A stretch of 64,000 bases of DNA, from assembly GCA_022616275.1 (NCBI GenBank), contig JAKEFB010000036.1:1-64000 (forward strand), in the 5' to 3' direction. Both the position numbers and the translations under genes were made by a program. This stretch comes from Chloroflexota bacterium (GTDB lineage: Bacteria > Chloroflexota > Anaerolineae > Promineifilales > Promineifilaceae). Positions 1-9,651 of this stretch are shown piece after piece (the first letter of the stretch is position 1; every line of letters starts with the position of its first letter). The notes under the pieces were generated by a model, which saw nothing but the letters and a program-made list of their open reading frames with translations, searched no databases and was not told the DNA's origin.

Positions 1-1893
1 GGCATGTTTAACATTGGCGACGGCCTGCTGCCGACCGACCTGGATGGCCAGGCCCTGCCCCCGCCTGGGACACCCAACTTCTTCGTCGGCTCCATGGACA
101 ACGGCGGGCCGTACGGCGCTCCCATGGACGCCTTGACAATGTGGGAGTTCGACGTGGACTTCGTCACCCCGCCCAACTCGACCTTCACCCTGGCCCACAC
201 CCTGTCTGTCGCCGCCTTTGACTCCATTTATCCCTGCACGCCTACATCGCGCGCCTGCATCCCCCAACCAGCCACGGCCAACAAGATTGACATCCTCTCC
301 TACCGGCAGCGGCCGATTCACCGCCTGGCCTACCGCAACTTCGGCACTCACGAATCGCTGGTCACCAACCAGTCGGTCGAGGCCGCGGCCAACGTCGCCG
401 GCACCCGCTGGTATGAAATCCGTGACCCCAACGGCTCGCCGCCGGTCATATACCAGCAAGGCACCTACGCTCCGGGCACGGTGGACGGCATCCATCGCTG
501 GATGGGCAGCATCGCCATGGACCGCGTCGGCAACATGGCCCTGGGCTACAGCGCCTCTGACGGGATCAGCACCTTCCCCAGCGTCTGGTACACCGGCCGC
601 CTGGTCACCGACACGTTGGGCACCATGCCCCAGGGCGAAGAGTCCATTCACGACGGCACCGGCTCCCAGACCGGTTCCAACCGCTGGGGCGACTACACCT
701 CCATGAACGTGGATTCGGTGGACGACTGCACCTTCTGGTACGTCAACGAGTACCTCCCCGTTACCAGCGGCAACGGCTGGCGGCTGCGCATTGGCGCCTT
801 CACTTTCCCCGGTTGCGCCATTCCCGATTTTACCCTATCGGCCGACGCCTACACCCAGCAGATCTGCGCTGGCGATGACGCCGTCTACGACCTTGACGTC
901 GGCTCCCTGCTTGGCTATTCAGATTCGGTCACGCTCAGCGCCAGCCTGAACCCGGCCGGCACGACGACCAACTTCAGCGTCAACCCGGTCACCCCGCCTG
1001 GCTCCAGCCAGTTGACGGTCGGTAACACCGGTTCCCTGGCCGCCGGGACCTATTCCGTCCAGGTGACCGGAACGGCTCCCACCTCCACCCACGCCCTGGG
1101 CCTGGGCCTGAGCGTCACTACTGCGCCGGGTGCGCCGAACCTGATCTCGCCGGCCAATGGGGCCACCAACGTCAGCGTCACCCCGGCCCTCACCTGGTCG
1201 GCCGTCGGCGGAGCGACGAGCTATGACCTGGAGATAGCCACCGACGTCGCTTTCACCAACGTCGTCTACACCGCCACCGTCAATAGCACTTCCCACACGG
1301 TCGGCAGCCCCCTCGACACCGGCACGACCCACTACTGGCACGTCCGGTCCAACAACGCCTGCGGCGGCGGCAACTACTCGACCGCCTTCAACTTTACCAC
1401 CATCGCCGCCCCCGACGCCGGCGTCTCCCCCACCAGCCTCAGCAGCACCCAGGCCCCCAACACCTCGGTCAGCCAGCCGCTAACAATCAGCAACAACGGC
1501 GGGCAGAGCCTGAGCTGGAATCTGACTGAGTCAGTTGACGAATGTGCCACGACGGCCGCTATCCCCTGGCTCAGCGCCAATCCCACCTCAGGCAACGTGG
1601 CCGGCGGGGCCAACACCTCAAGCAACGTGACCTTCGACAGCACCGGCCAGACGCCTGGCGTCTACACCGGGACCTTGTGCTTGAACAGCAACGATCCCGG
1701 CGACCCGACTATTCCCGTGCCCGTCACCCTGACGGTGGAACTCAATGCGCTGTACCTGCCGGTCATCATCCGGCCGGCTGCGGCCGCGCCACCATCCGGC
1801 AACGGCCTCGCGTCGCAAACCGGGCTCTTACTCCCGGCCGTCGCCCTCCTCCTGCTCCCCCTCTGGGCCAGGCGGCGTCAGCCCACCCGGTAA
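1..1893 (+). CDS. Secreted multidomain repeat protein, 3' part only
   Basis: The reading frame is open from the first base, so the gene begins upstream of the window; the Met at position 4 need not be the start. The first 270 or so visible residues look like the end of a sialidase/propeller-type domain (Trp- and Gly-rich, with 'GNMALGYS' and 'NRWGDYTSM'). A fibronectin-III-like module follows (about residues 370-465, 'PALTWSAVGGATSYDLEI'), then a BACON-like module (about 470-580, 'PWLSANPTSGNVAGG'). The C-terminus has 'LYLPVIIRP', a hydrophobic segment and a basic end (ARRRQPTR), which resembles a membrane-anchoring or sorting tail. The protein is probably exported and surface-held. Its substrate cannot be read from the sequence. 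Confidence 0.8.
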   Translation, partial: GMFNIGDGLLPTDLDGQALPPPGTPNFFVGSMDNGGPYGAPMDALTMWEFDVDFVTPPNSTFTLAHTLSVAAFDSIYPCTPTSRACIPQPATANKIDILSYRQRPIHRLAYRNFGTHESLVTNQSVEAAANVAGTRWYEIRDPNGSPPVIYQQGTYAPGTVDGIHRWMGSIAMDRVGNMALGYSASDGISTFPSVWYTGRLVTDTLGTMPQGEESIHDGTGSQTGSNRWGDYTSMNVDSVDDCTFWYVNEYLPVTSGNGWRLRIGAFTFPGCAIPDFTLSADAYTQQICAGDDAVYDLDVGSLLGYSDSVTLSASLNPAGTTTNFSVNPVTPPGSSQLTVGNTGSLAAGTYSVQVTGTAPTSTHALGLGLSVTTAPGAPNLISPANGATNVSVTPALTWSAVGGATSYDLEIATDVAFTNVVYTATVNSTSHTVGSPLDTGTTHYWHVRSNNACGGGNYSTAFNFTTIAAPDAGVSPTSLSSTQAPNTSVSQPLTISNNGGQSLSWNLTESVDECATTAAIPWLSANPTSGNVAGGANTSSNVTFDSTGQTPGVYTGTLCLNSNDPGDPTIPVPVTLTVELNALYLPVIIRPAAAAPPSGNGLASQTGLLLPAVALLLLPLWARRRQPTR

Positions 1894-1900
1894 TTTTCCA

Positions 1901-1974
1901 AACCCCGCAGGTCGGGGGCACGAACTATTGTGCCCGGGGCACGAAGCGTGCCCTCAAGACCTGCGGGGTTTTCC
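1901..1974. terminator. Stem-loop repeat with GGGCACG core, likely terminator
   Basis: A 13-bp inverted repeat (AACCCCGCAGGTC at 1901-1913 with GACCTGCGGGGTT at 1958-1970) encloses two smaller hairpins built from GGGCAC/GTGCCC pairs. A TTTT run ends the element. It lies directly after the stop codon of the first gene. A shorter relative is found at 13072-13121, so this is a dispersed element used at gene ends. Confidence 0.6.
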
Positions 1975-2225
1975 CTGCCTCTATCGTAAATTTTATATTC
2001 TTCCGGCACAATTTACCGGATTCGCGGCGCGCGGGTCGCCTGCTATGGGCCTCTGCCCCGCTGCCAGGAGGAGCTGGTCGGCCGGCGCGCTAACAGGTGC
2101 TTTTCGTCACCCGAAACGGTGCGGAAAAGCACTTGGCCCACGCGCCGTTCGGTCCACAATGGTGTGGTAGGCGCGGTTTCCCTACGGCGCATGATTTGGA
2201 AATCGCGGCTACAGCACGATACGCC
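1975..2225. other. Intergenic region with short inverted repeat
   Basis: No gene is visible here. An 11-bp inverted repeat with one G-T pair (AGGTGCTTTTC at 2096-2106, GAAAAGCACTT at 2124-2134) lies about 90 bp before the metal ATPase gene and could be an operator or a hairpin. A GTG at 2097 is in frame with the ATPase, but it lies inside this repeat and has no well-spaced ribosome binding site. Confidence 0.35.
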
Positions 2226-4673
<2,448 letters not shown>

Positions 4674-4818
4674 TATCGAGAATCTATAGCTCGAAATGCC
4701 CTGGGAACGCGGATATCCTGTCCGCAGAGGCAGGCAAGATGCCTACGTTCCAATGCGATCTACTGAGAATGGACATTATCAAGAGCTATCGGCTATAATT
4801 TCAGGTGAGGTGTCAACA

Positions 4819-5091
4819 ATGACTAGAGCCGGAACCTGCGCTTTTCCTCATCTGGAACAGTTACCAGAATCCATGCCCCGCGATGGCGCTATTAGCATTA
4901 CGTTGGAAGAGGGTGTGCCTGTTTTTCGAGCTTCCACGGCTGTACTGGCGCGTATTGAGGCGCTCCTGCGCAAACAGCGAACAACCGGCCTCGCAGCTAA
5001 GGAAGAGGAAGAACTTGACCGGTACGAGGAAATTGACGACTATCTCAGCCATCTAAACCGCGTCGTTCGTAATCTCCTCCAGACCAATTAA
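4819..5091 (+). CDS. Small acidic protein, partner-type gene of HNH endonucleases
   Basis: This is a 90-residue protein with an AGGTGAGG ribosome binding site nine bases before the ATG. The C-terminal half is a charged helical stretch ('EEEELDRYEEIDDYLSHLNR'). From memory, proteins of this kind are encoded immediately 5' of, and overlapping, HNH endonuclease genes in cyanobacteria and Chloroflexi. That fits here, because the following bases encode only the C-terminal part of such an endonuclease. The frame stays open further upstream, but no ribosome binding site supports a longer protein. Function is unknown; an antitoxin or accessory role is speculation. Confidence 0.6.
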   Translation: MTRAGTCAFPHLEQLPESMPRDGAISITLEEGVPVFRASTAVLARIEALLRKQRTTGLAAKEEEELDRYEEIDDYLSHLNRVVRNLLQTN

Positions 5092-5287
5092 TCCCAGGCA
5101 GGACATCTGGAATGAACACTTTATCTGGTCGGCCGACAGGTTGCGGATTATTGGTCTGACACCTATCGGCCGTGCCACCGTGGACAGTCTGATGTTGAAC
5201 CGGAAACGGGTTATTCAACTTCGTGCCGCTGATCTGCTTGTTAACCGCCACCCACCAAAGGGCGATCCTGTACAAAGTCTGGACTGA
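5069..5287 (+). pseudogene. HNH endonuclease remnant (C-terminal end only)
   Basis: Read in the third frame, these bases encode 'NPRQDIWNEHFIWSADRL' and then 'RIIGLTPIGRATVDSLMLNR', ending at the TGA at 5285. This matches the conserved tail of small HNH endonucleases ('NPR..xWxEHFxW...RIIGLTPxGRATV..L..NR'). The HNH and Cys-pair catalytic region that should precede it is absent. The frame instead runs back into the end of the small gene at 4819-5091. An internal deletion has therefore removed the nuclease core and left the partner gene intact. Confidence 0.7.
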
Positions 5288-5297
5288 CTTTAAGCAA

Positions 5298-5867
5298 TCA
5301 GGAACTCTCTGCTACCCGCCAATAGAACCCACTCTCCCGCTGCATGAGGCCCATATCTATCAGATAGCGGCGCAGCGAGGCGTGGTCGGGGTGGTATTGC
5401 TTGAGGAGGGCGTTTATTTCCGGCTCAGTGTAGCGCCGGCCGCTCTCAAATTGCTCCACCAGCCACTGCAAGACGATCCGCCGCTTCTGGTAGCGGGCCG
5501 GGATCTCCTTGATGCGCCGACCGTCCAGGAACGTCTGCAACACCTTGTCCTCCTGGTCCACTTCCGCCTGCTCTTGGACCAGCTCGGCCAGGCCGCTCTT
5601 GGAGAAAATGTCTTTGCTCATCTTTTCCAGCGCGCTGGTGTCCAGCCAGTAGATGTGCGTGTTCCTTTCCGCCCGGAACTCAACAAGCCCAAGTTCCTTC
5701 ATCATCGCCAGGTGGTGCGAGACGGTCGGCTCCCTCACACCCAGTAAGTCGGCCAGCTCACCCACACTGCGCTCCTGGTTGGCCAGCAGCCCCAGGATTT
5801 TCAGCCGGCTCTCGTTACCCAACACTTTAAAAAACTGTAACAACTCGTTGAATTGGTGCTCAGTCAT
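5298..5867 (-). CDS. ArsR-family regulator with DUF2087-like C-terminal domain
   Basis: This is a 189-residue protein. The N-terminal winged helix (about residues 5-85) contains 'LGNESRLKILGLLA' and a recognition helix 'GVREPTVSHHLAMMKELGLV', typical of ArsR regulators. The C-terminal part ('KRRIVLQWLVEQFESGRRYT' onward to 'DHASLRRYLIDMGLMQR') matches the DUF2087 domain seen in a subset of ArsR-like regulators. No metal-binding Cys cluster is visible, so the signal is unknown. It is divergent from the protease fusion at 6005 and shares with it a symmetrical operator at 5894-5935, so it probably controls both itself and that gene. Confidence 0.88.
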   Translation of the reverse strand: MTEHQFNELLQFFKVLGNESRLKILGLLANQERSVGELADLLGVREPTVSHHLAMMKELGLVEFRAERNTHIYWLDTSALEKMSKDIFSKSGLAELVQEQAEVDQEDKVLQTFLDGRRIKEIPARYQKRRIVLQWLVEQFESGRRYTEPEINALLKQYHPDHASLRRYLIDMGLMQRESGFYWRVAESS

Positions 5868-5893
5868 TTCTTATTCCTCAACAAAGGTAATTT

Positions 5894-5935
5894 GATAGAT
5901 TTCTAATTAGAAGAGCATCTAATTAGAATTCTATC
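5894..5935. promoter_or_regulatory. Palindromic double operator between divergent genes
   Basis: Two identical palindromes, TCTAATTAGA, lie at 5902-5911 and 5918-5927 with 16-bp spacing. They are flanked by GATAGA (5894-5899) and TCTATC (5930-5935), which are reverse complements. The whole 42-bp block is therefore symmetrical, and it is AT-rich in a GC-rich neighbourhood. This is the expected layout for an ArsR-type dimer pair. It sits 27 bp from the regulator start and 70 bp from the divergent gene. Confidence 0.7.
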
Positions 5936-5992
5936 GAAATAGATTCTTCTTGTCAAGAGGGTTCTTCGCTTCACTCAGAACTTATCCTGAGC

Positions 5993-5998
5993 TATACT
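5993..5998 (+). promoter_or_regulatory. Possible -10 box of a leaderless transcript
   Basis: TATACT ends six bases before the ATG at 6005, and no ribosome binding site precedes that ATG. A leaderless mRNA would explain both. The -35 region is weak, so this is tentative. Confidence 0.3.
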
Positions 5999-6004
5999 AT
6001 CTCT

Positions 6005-9000
6005 ATGTCAGAAGCGGAGGAGGCGCGCCAGGAAAGCTTTTGGTCGGCCGTAGACGCGGCCGTGGATTCCGGCGTCTACAGGCCGGCGCGCTGCGACAAT
6101 GTCGTCGCCGCCCGGCTCAATGGGCGCGCCGAGCCATACTACGTCCTCAAACAGCCCGAATGTAAAACCTACCTGCGCCTGTCCGAGCAGGATTACACCC
6201 TCTGGTGGCAAATGGATGGGCAGAAAACAGTCAAGGATCTGCTCTTTTACTCCCTCATGCGCTATGGCTCCCTGCCCATCGGCCGGTTCAGCACCCTGGT
6301 GTCCAACTTGCGCAACGGCCGCTTCCTCGACGACCGGCCGACCAACCTCTACCGCCAGGCCCAGGCGGCGCTAATTGCCCGCGCCCCGGCCAGCCGCGGC
6401 CGGCGCATCCTCAACGCCCTGGTCAACACCGAATTGAGCGTCACCAGCCTGGACCCGTTCTTCACCCGGCTGTACCGCTTCCTGAAGCTTCTCTTTTCGC
6501 CAGTGGTCCAGGTGTTACTGCTGGCCGTCGTGTTCGCCGGTGGTCTCCTGTTTGCCCGCCTCTTTTTCCAGGGTAGCTACTCTCTCTCCGGCGGCGCGGC
6601 CGGCTTTGGTCTGGGCTTCATCAGCCTTTTCTTGGCTAATCTGCTGGTCATCGGCATTCACGAGCTGTCCCACGGCCTGGCGGTCAAGCACTTCGGCCGG
6701 GAACTGGACCGGGGCGGCTTCCTCATTTACTGGGGTTTCCCGGCCTTCTTCGTGGACACCCGGGACATCTGGCTGTCGCCTCGCCGGGCGCGCATCCTCG
6801 TCTCCTGGGCCGGTCCCCACTCCGGGCTGATCCTGGGTGGGCTGGCCGGGTTCATCTTGACCGCCGTTTCCCTTCTCTCCCCAGACAGCGCCAACACCCT
6901 GTGGGCCAGCTTTATCTACCAGGTCGGCTTTATCGCCTTCTTTAGCGTCTTCATTAACATCAACCCATTGTTGGAGTTAGACGGCTACTTCATCCTCATG
7001 GACTGGCTGGAGATGCCCGGCCTGCGCCAGCGGGCCTTTGCCTTCCTGCGCCGCGACTTCTGGAGCAAGCTCCGGGCCAACCCGGCCCCCCCCCGCTTCT
7101 GGCCCAGCCTCAATTCGACGGAGCGCGTTTTCACCCTTTTTGGCCTGGCGGCCGTCGTCTATTCCGTTTACGCCCTGGCCTTTGCCCTCTACTTCTGGCA
7201 AACGCGGCTGTGGCCCTTCGTTGGCCACCTGTGGCAGAACTATGGTCTTCCCGGCCGGCTGCTGGTGCTCCTGGTCACGGCCGCCATTCTCGTGCCCACG
7301 ATCTACTTCGTCGGCGCTTTTGTCTGGAGCCGGGTCCAGGCCGGCCTGGAGTGGCTGGCCCGCCGCGATTTGCTGGCCCGGCCCGACGTCTTAGCTCTGC
7401 TCATCAGCGTGCCCCTGACGGCCGGCGGCATCTTGAGCTTGCTGCTGGGCGGCCTGGCCTACGACCTGGCCACGTTGCTGGCTCACCTGAGCGCGGCCCT
7501 GGCCCTGGTAGGCGTGGCCTGGCAAATTCGTGGCTCCCGCTTTCAATGGGCGCTGTGGGCCATGGCCATTGTCCTGTTGGAGATGACCCTGGCCTTCCTG
7601 GCCCAATCCACATCCTGGAACAGTTCCAGCCTGATCATCAGCGCCGGCGTGCTCCTGGCTGTGGCCGGAGCTATCACCTGGCTGTTCGTCTGGCCTGTCC
7701 GGCCGCTGCGGCTGACGCTGGCCGACCAGTTGCTCATGGCTTTCCTGGTCCTGGTCGAGCTAGGCAACGCCGCCGCCCTGGGTTTTGCCGCAGCCGGCTA
7801 CCCGTTTAATATTCCTATACCGGCTGCCCTGGTGCTGCTGCTGACGGCCGGCGGGCTGGCGCTGCTGGCCCCCATGTTATTGAATTTCTGGTACTCCCGC
7901 TTTGCCTTTCCCTGGCTATTACTGGTCCTGGCCGTCCTGGCCCTGCCCTGGTTGGTCCCCTTCCCCATTCTGCACGGGCCGGTGGCCGGCCTGTGGCTTT
8001 TTGCCGGCCTGCTCTACCTGGCGCTGGGGCTGCTGACCCAATTTCCCCGCCACGCCGTTGCCCCGCAACCGGCCGCCAGTGAGCGCGAGCGGCTGGTCAA
8101 CGGCTTCAGCCACTTCTTGCAGGCCCTCTTCGCCACCTACGAAGGGGTCTTTGGCGGCCGGCGGCTGGCCGCCATCCAGGAACAACTGGTGGCTCTGGGC
8201 TTCCTGGACCGGGAATCGAGCATCCTGGAAATTGCCGATTATTGCCGGACAGCCGTGCTGCTGGCCGTGGACCGGCTGGACGACCTGGCCGGAACGGCCT
8301 TCACTGCCCGGGCTGGCCAGGCGGCCTACGACAGCCTGCCCTGGCTGGAAGCAGAAGCGCTGGCCCGCCACGTCCTCTCTCAGACCGAGTGGGCCGGCCA
8401 ACTGGCCGAAGACTCCATCCGCCGCTTTGACCGCTGGGCCGAGCTGATTCGCCAGGCCGACGTTTTTGCCGGCTTTGACCAGGAGGACATTCGTGCGGTC
8501 CTGCAGGTAACCCGGCCGTGGCATAGCCGGGCCGGCGCGACCATTGCCGAAGACGGCCGCGAGGCCACCCGCTTCTTCCTGGTCGAGTATGGTCAGGTCG
8601 GCGTCTACGAAAACGGCGAGCAAACAGGCGTGCTGACGTCCGGCGGGTCTTTTGGTACCTACGCCCTGTTGGACCGGGGCATTTACCAGGCCACCTACCG
8701 GGCGTTGACCGACGTGCGGGCCATTGTCATTGACCGCCACCGCTTTGACCCACTATTGCGAGCCGACACGACCCTGGCCTCCCAGGTAAGCGGCGGGGCC
8801 AAGGAACGGGCGCTGCTAAAGCGGATGCCGCTCTTCGCCACACTTAGCCCGCAGCAACTGGCCGCTGTAGACGCCCGCCTCCGCCGCCTGTCCGTGCCGG
8901 CCGGCCGGGTCATTGCCAGGCGTGGCCAGCTCCGCACCGACCTCTTTATCGTCCTGCGCGGCCAGGTGGAGGCCAGCCAGCCCGGGCCGGCTGGCCAGCC

Positions 9001-9238
9001 CATCGCCGAACGTTACGGCCCCGGCGAGCACTTCGGCGAATACGCCCTCTTTGCCGACAGTCCTTACACCGCCACTTACCAGGCGGTCAGCGACACGGAA
9101 CTGCTACTCCTGGACGAGGTCACCTTTGACGACCTGGTGGCCCGCTGCGAGCGCATGTCCCATTACGTCGAGCAAATCGGCAGCGGCCGGCTCATCGAGA
9201 CCCGCCGCCGGTTGGGGTTAAGTGGGGTGGTTGGGTAA
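6005..9238 (+). CDS. PqqD-like / M50 metalloprotease / double cNMP-binding fusion
   Basis: This is a 1077-residue membrane protein. Residues 20-110 resemble the PqqD-like domain of peptide-maturation proteases ('YVLKQPECKTYLRLSEQDY', 'GQKTVKDLL'). An M50 (site-2-protease-like) core follows, with H219-E-L-S-H223 in a membrane helix and the downstream 'LELDGYF' metal ligand at about 322-327. Many further transmembrane segments run to about 690. The C-terminus holds two cyclic-nucleotide-binding folds (about 815-940 and 945-1065; 'GEHFGEYALFADSPYTATY' in the second). Intramembrane proteolysis or peptide handling gated by a nucleotide or other ligand is an inference. The ArsR-type regulator next to it probably controls it. 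Confidence 0.85.
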   Translation: MSEAEEARQESFWSAVDAAVDSGVYRPARCDNVVAARLNGRAEPYYVLKQPECKTYLRLSEQDYTLWWQMDGQKTVKDLLFYSLMRYGSLPIGRFSTLVSNLRNGRFLDDRPTNLYRQAQAALIARAPASRGRRILNALVNTELSVTSLDPFFTRLYRFLKLLFSPVVQVLLLAVVFAGGLLFARLFFQGSYSLSGGAAGFGLGFISLFLANLLVIGIHELSHGLAVKHFGRELDRGGFLIYWGFPAFFVDTRDIWLSPRRARILVSWAGPHSGLILGGLAGFILTAVSLLSPDSANTLWASFIYQVGFIAFFSVFININPLLELDGYFILMDWLEMPGLRQRAFAFLRRDFWSKLRANPAPPRFWPSLNSTERVFTLFGLAAVVYSVYALAFALYFWQTRLWPFVGHLWQNYGLPGRLLVLLVTAAILVPTIYFVGAFVWSRVQAGLEWLARRDLLARPDVLALLISVPLTAGGILSLLLGGLAYDLATLLAHLSAALALVGVAWQIRGSRFQWALWAMAIVLLEMTLAFLAQSTSWNSSSLIISAGVLLAVAGAITWLFVWPVRPLRLTLADQLLMAFLVLVELGNAAALGFAAAGYPFNIPIPAALVLLLTAGGLALLAPMLLNFWYSRFAFPWLLLVLAVLALPWLVPFPILHGPVAGLWLFAGLLYLALGLLTQFPRHAVAPQPAASERERLVNGFSHFLQALFATYEGVFGGRRLAAIQEQLVALGFLDRESSILEIADYCRTAVLLAVDRLDDLAGTAFTARAGQAAYDSLPWLEAEALARHVLSQTEWAGQLAEDSIRRFDRWAELIRQADVFAGFDQEDIRAVLQVTRPWHSRAGATIAEDGREATRFFLVEYGQVGVYENGEQTGVLTSGGSFGTYALLDRGIYQATYRALTDVRAIVIDRHRFDPLLRADTTLASQVSGGAKERALLKRMPLFATLSPQQLAAVDARLRRLSVPAGRVIARRGQLRTDLFIVLRGQVEASQPGPAGQPIAERYGPGEHFGEYALFADSPYTATYQAVSDTELLLLDEVTFDDLVARCERMSHYVEQIGSGRLIETRRRLGLSGVVG

Positions 9239-9242
9239 GCAA

Positions 9243-9359
9243 CCTTTGTGGTAACTGCTCAGGCTGGTCTCTGACCGAGCCTGGGGTGGCCGTGGCTGGA
9301 AACCAGCCATAGTCAGGAGACCGGCCACAACTAGAGAGCCTGAGCAGTTACCCTTTGTG
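9243..9359. mobile_element. MITE-like insertion with 15-bp TIRs and 8-bp target duplication
   Basis: Perfect 15-bp terminal inverted repeats (GTAACTGCTCAGGCT at 9251-9265, complement at 9337-9351) bound a 101-bp element. The flanks carry an 8-bp direct duplication, CCTTTGTG, at 9243-9250 and 9352-9359. The interior is largely self-complementary (GGTGGCC/GGCCAC, GGCTGG/CCAGCC) and has no coding capacity. The 8-bp duplication and ends starting GTAA suggest mobilisation by an IS66-type transposase. That link is inferred. Confidence 0.75.
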
Positions 9360-9379
9360 AAAAAATAGACCGATAATGC

Positions 9380-9409
9380 TTGCCTATTAGAGGCAGGGTG
9401 ATTTATACT
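9380..9409 (+). promoter_or_regulatory. Putative sigma-70-type promoter
   Basis: TTGCCT (9380-9385) and TATACT (9404-9409) are separated by 18 bp. Transcription from here would give a leader of about 235 nt before the gene at 9652. Confidence 0.4.
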
Positions 9410-9415
9410 GTCACG

Positions 9416-9651
9416 TGGGGTCGGCCGCTGTTCTATTGTTGGTTACAAAATGGGTGACAGCCATACGCCTCCAGCCTTCTTACGCGCCCTGGCGCTCCAA
9501 ACGAGGTAGCCTGTTTGGACGGTGACGGCTGGACATACGGTGTAGGAGTGGTAAAGGAGGTGAGGTCCCGCTTGTAAAATCCCTGAAAAGTTCAGCCGCA
9601 ACAATCTCATTGGACAGGCTTTGTATAAGTAAGGAAGAAGGAGGACAACCA
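9416..9651 (+). other. Long, possibly structured 5' leader
   Basis: No gene is seen between the putative promoter and the ATG at 9652. The stretch has a 7-bp hairpin (TCCAAAC 9496-9502 with GTTTGGA 9513-9519) enclosed by CCAGCC (9471-9476) and GGCTGG (9527-9532), and GTCAC/GTGAC pairs further 5'. It matches no riboswitch class I can recognise. Confidence 0.3.

Noticed and set aside
2097-2225. Extended start of the metal ATPase at GTG 2097
   Set aside because: The extra 43 residues include the translation of an inverted repeat, and GGAGGA lies about 23 bases upstream, too far to support this start.
5223-5747. Long open frame opposite the ArsR-type regulator
   Set aside because: It is the complement of a well-supported gene and has no ribosome binding site or recognisable domain. 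High GC makes such antisense frames common in this window.
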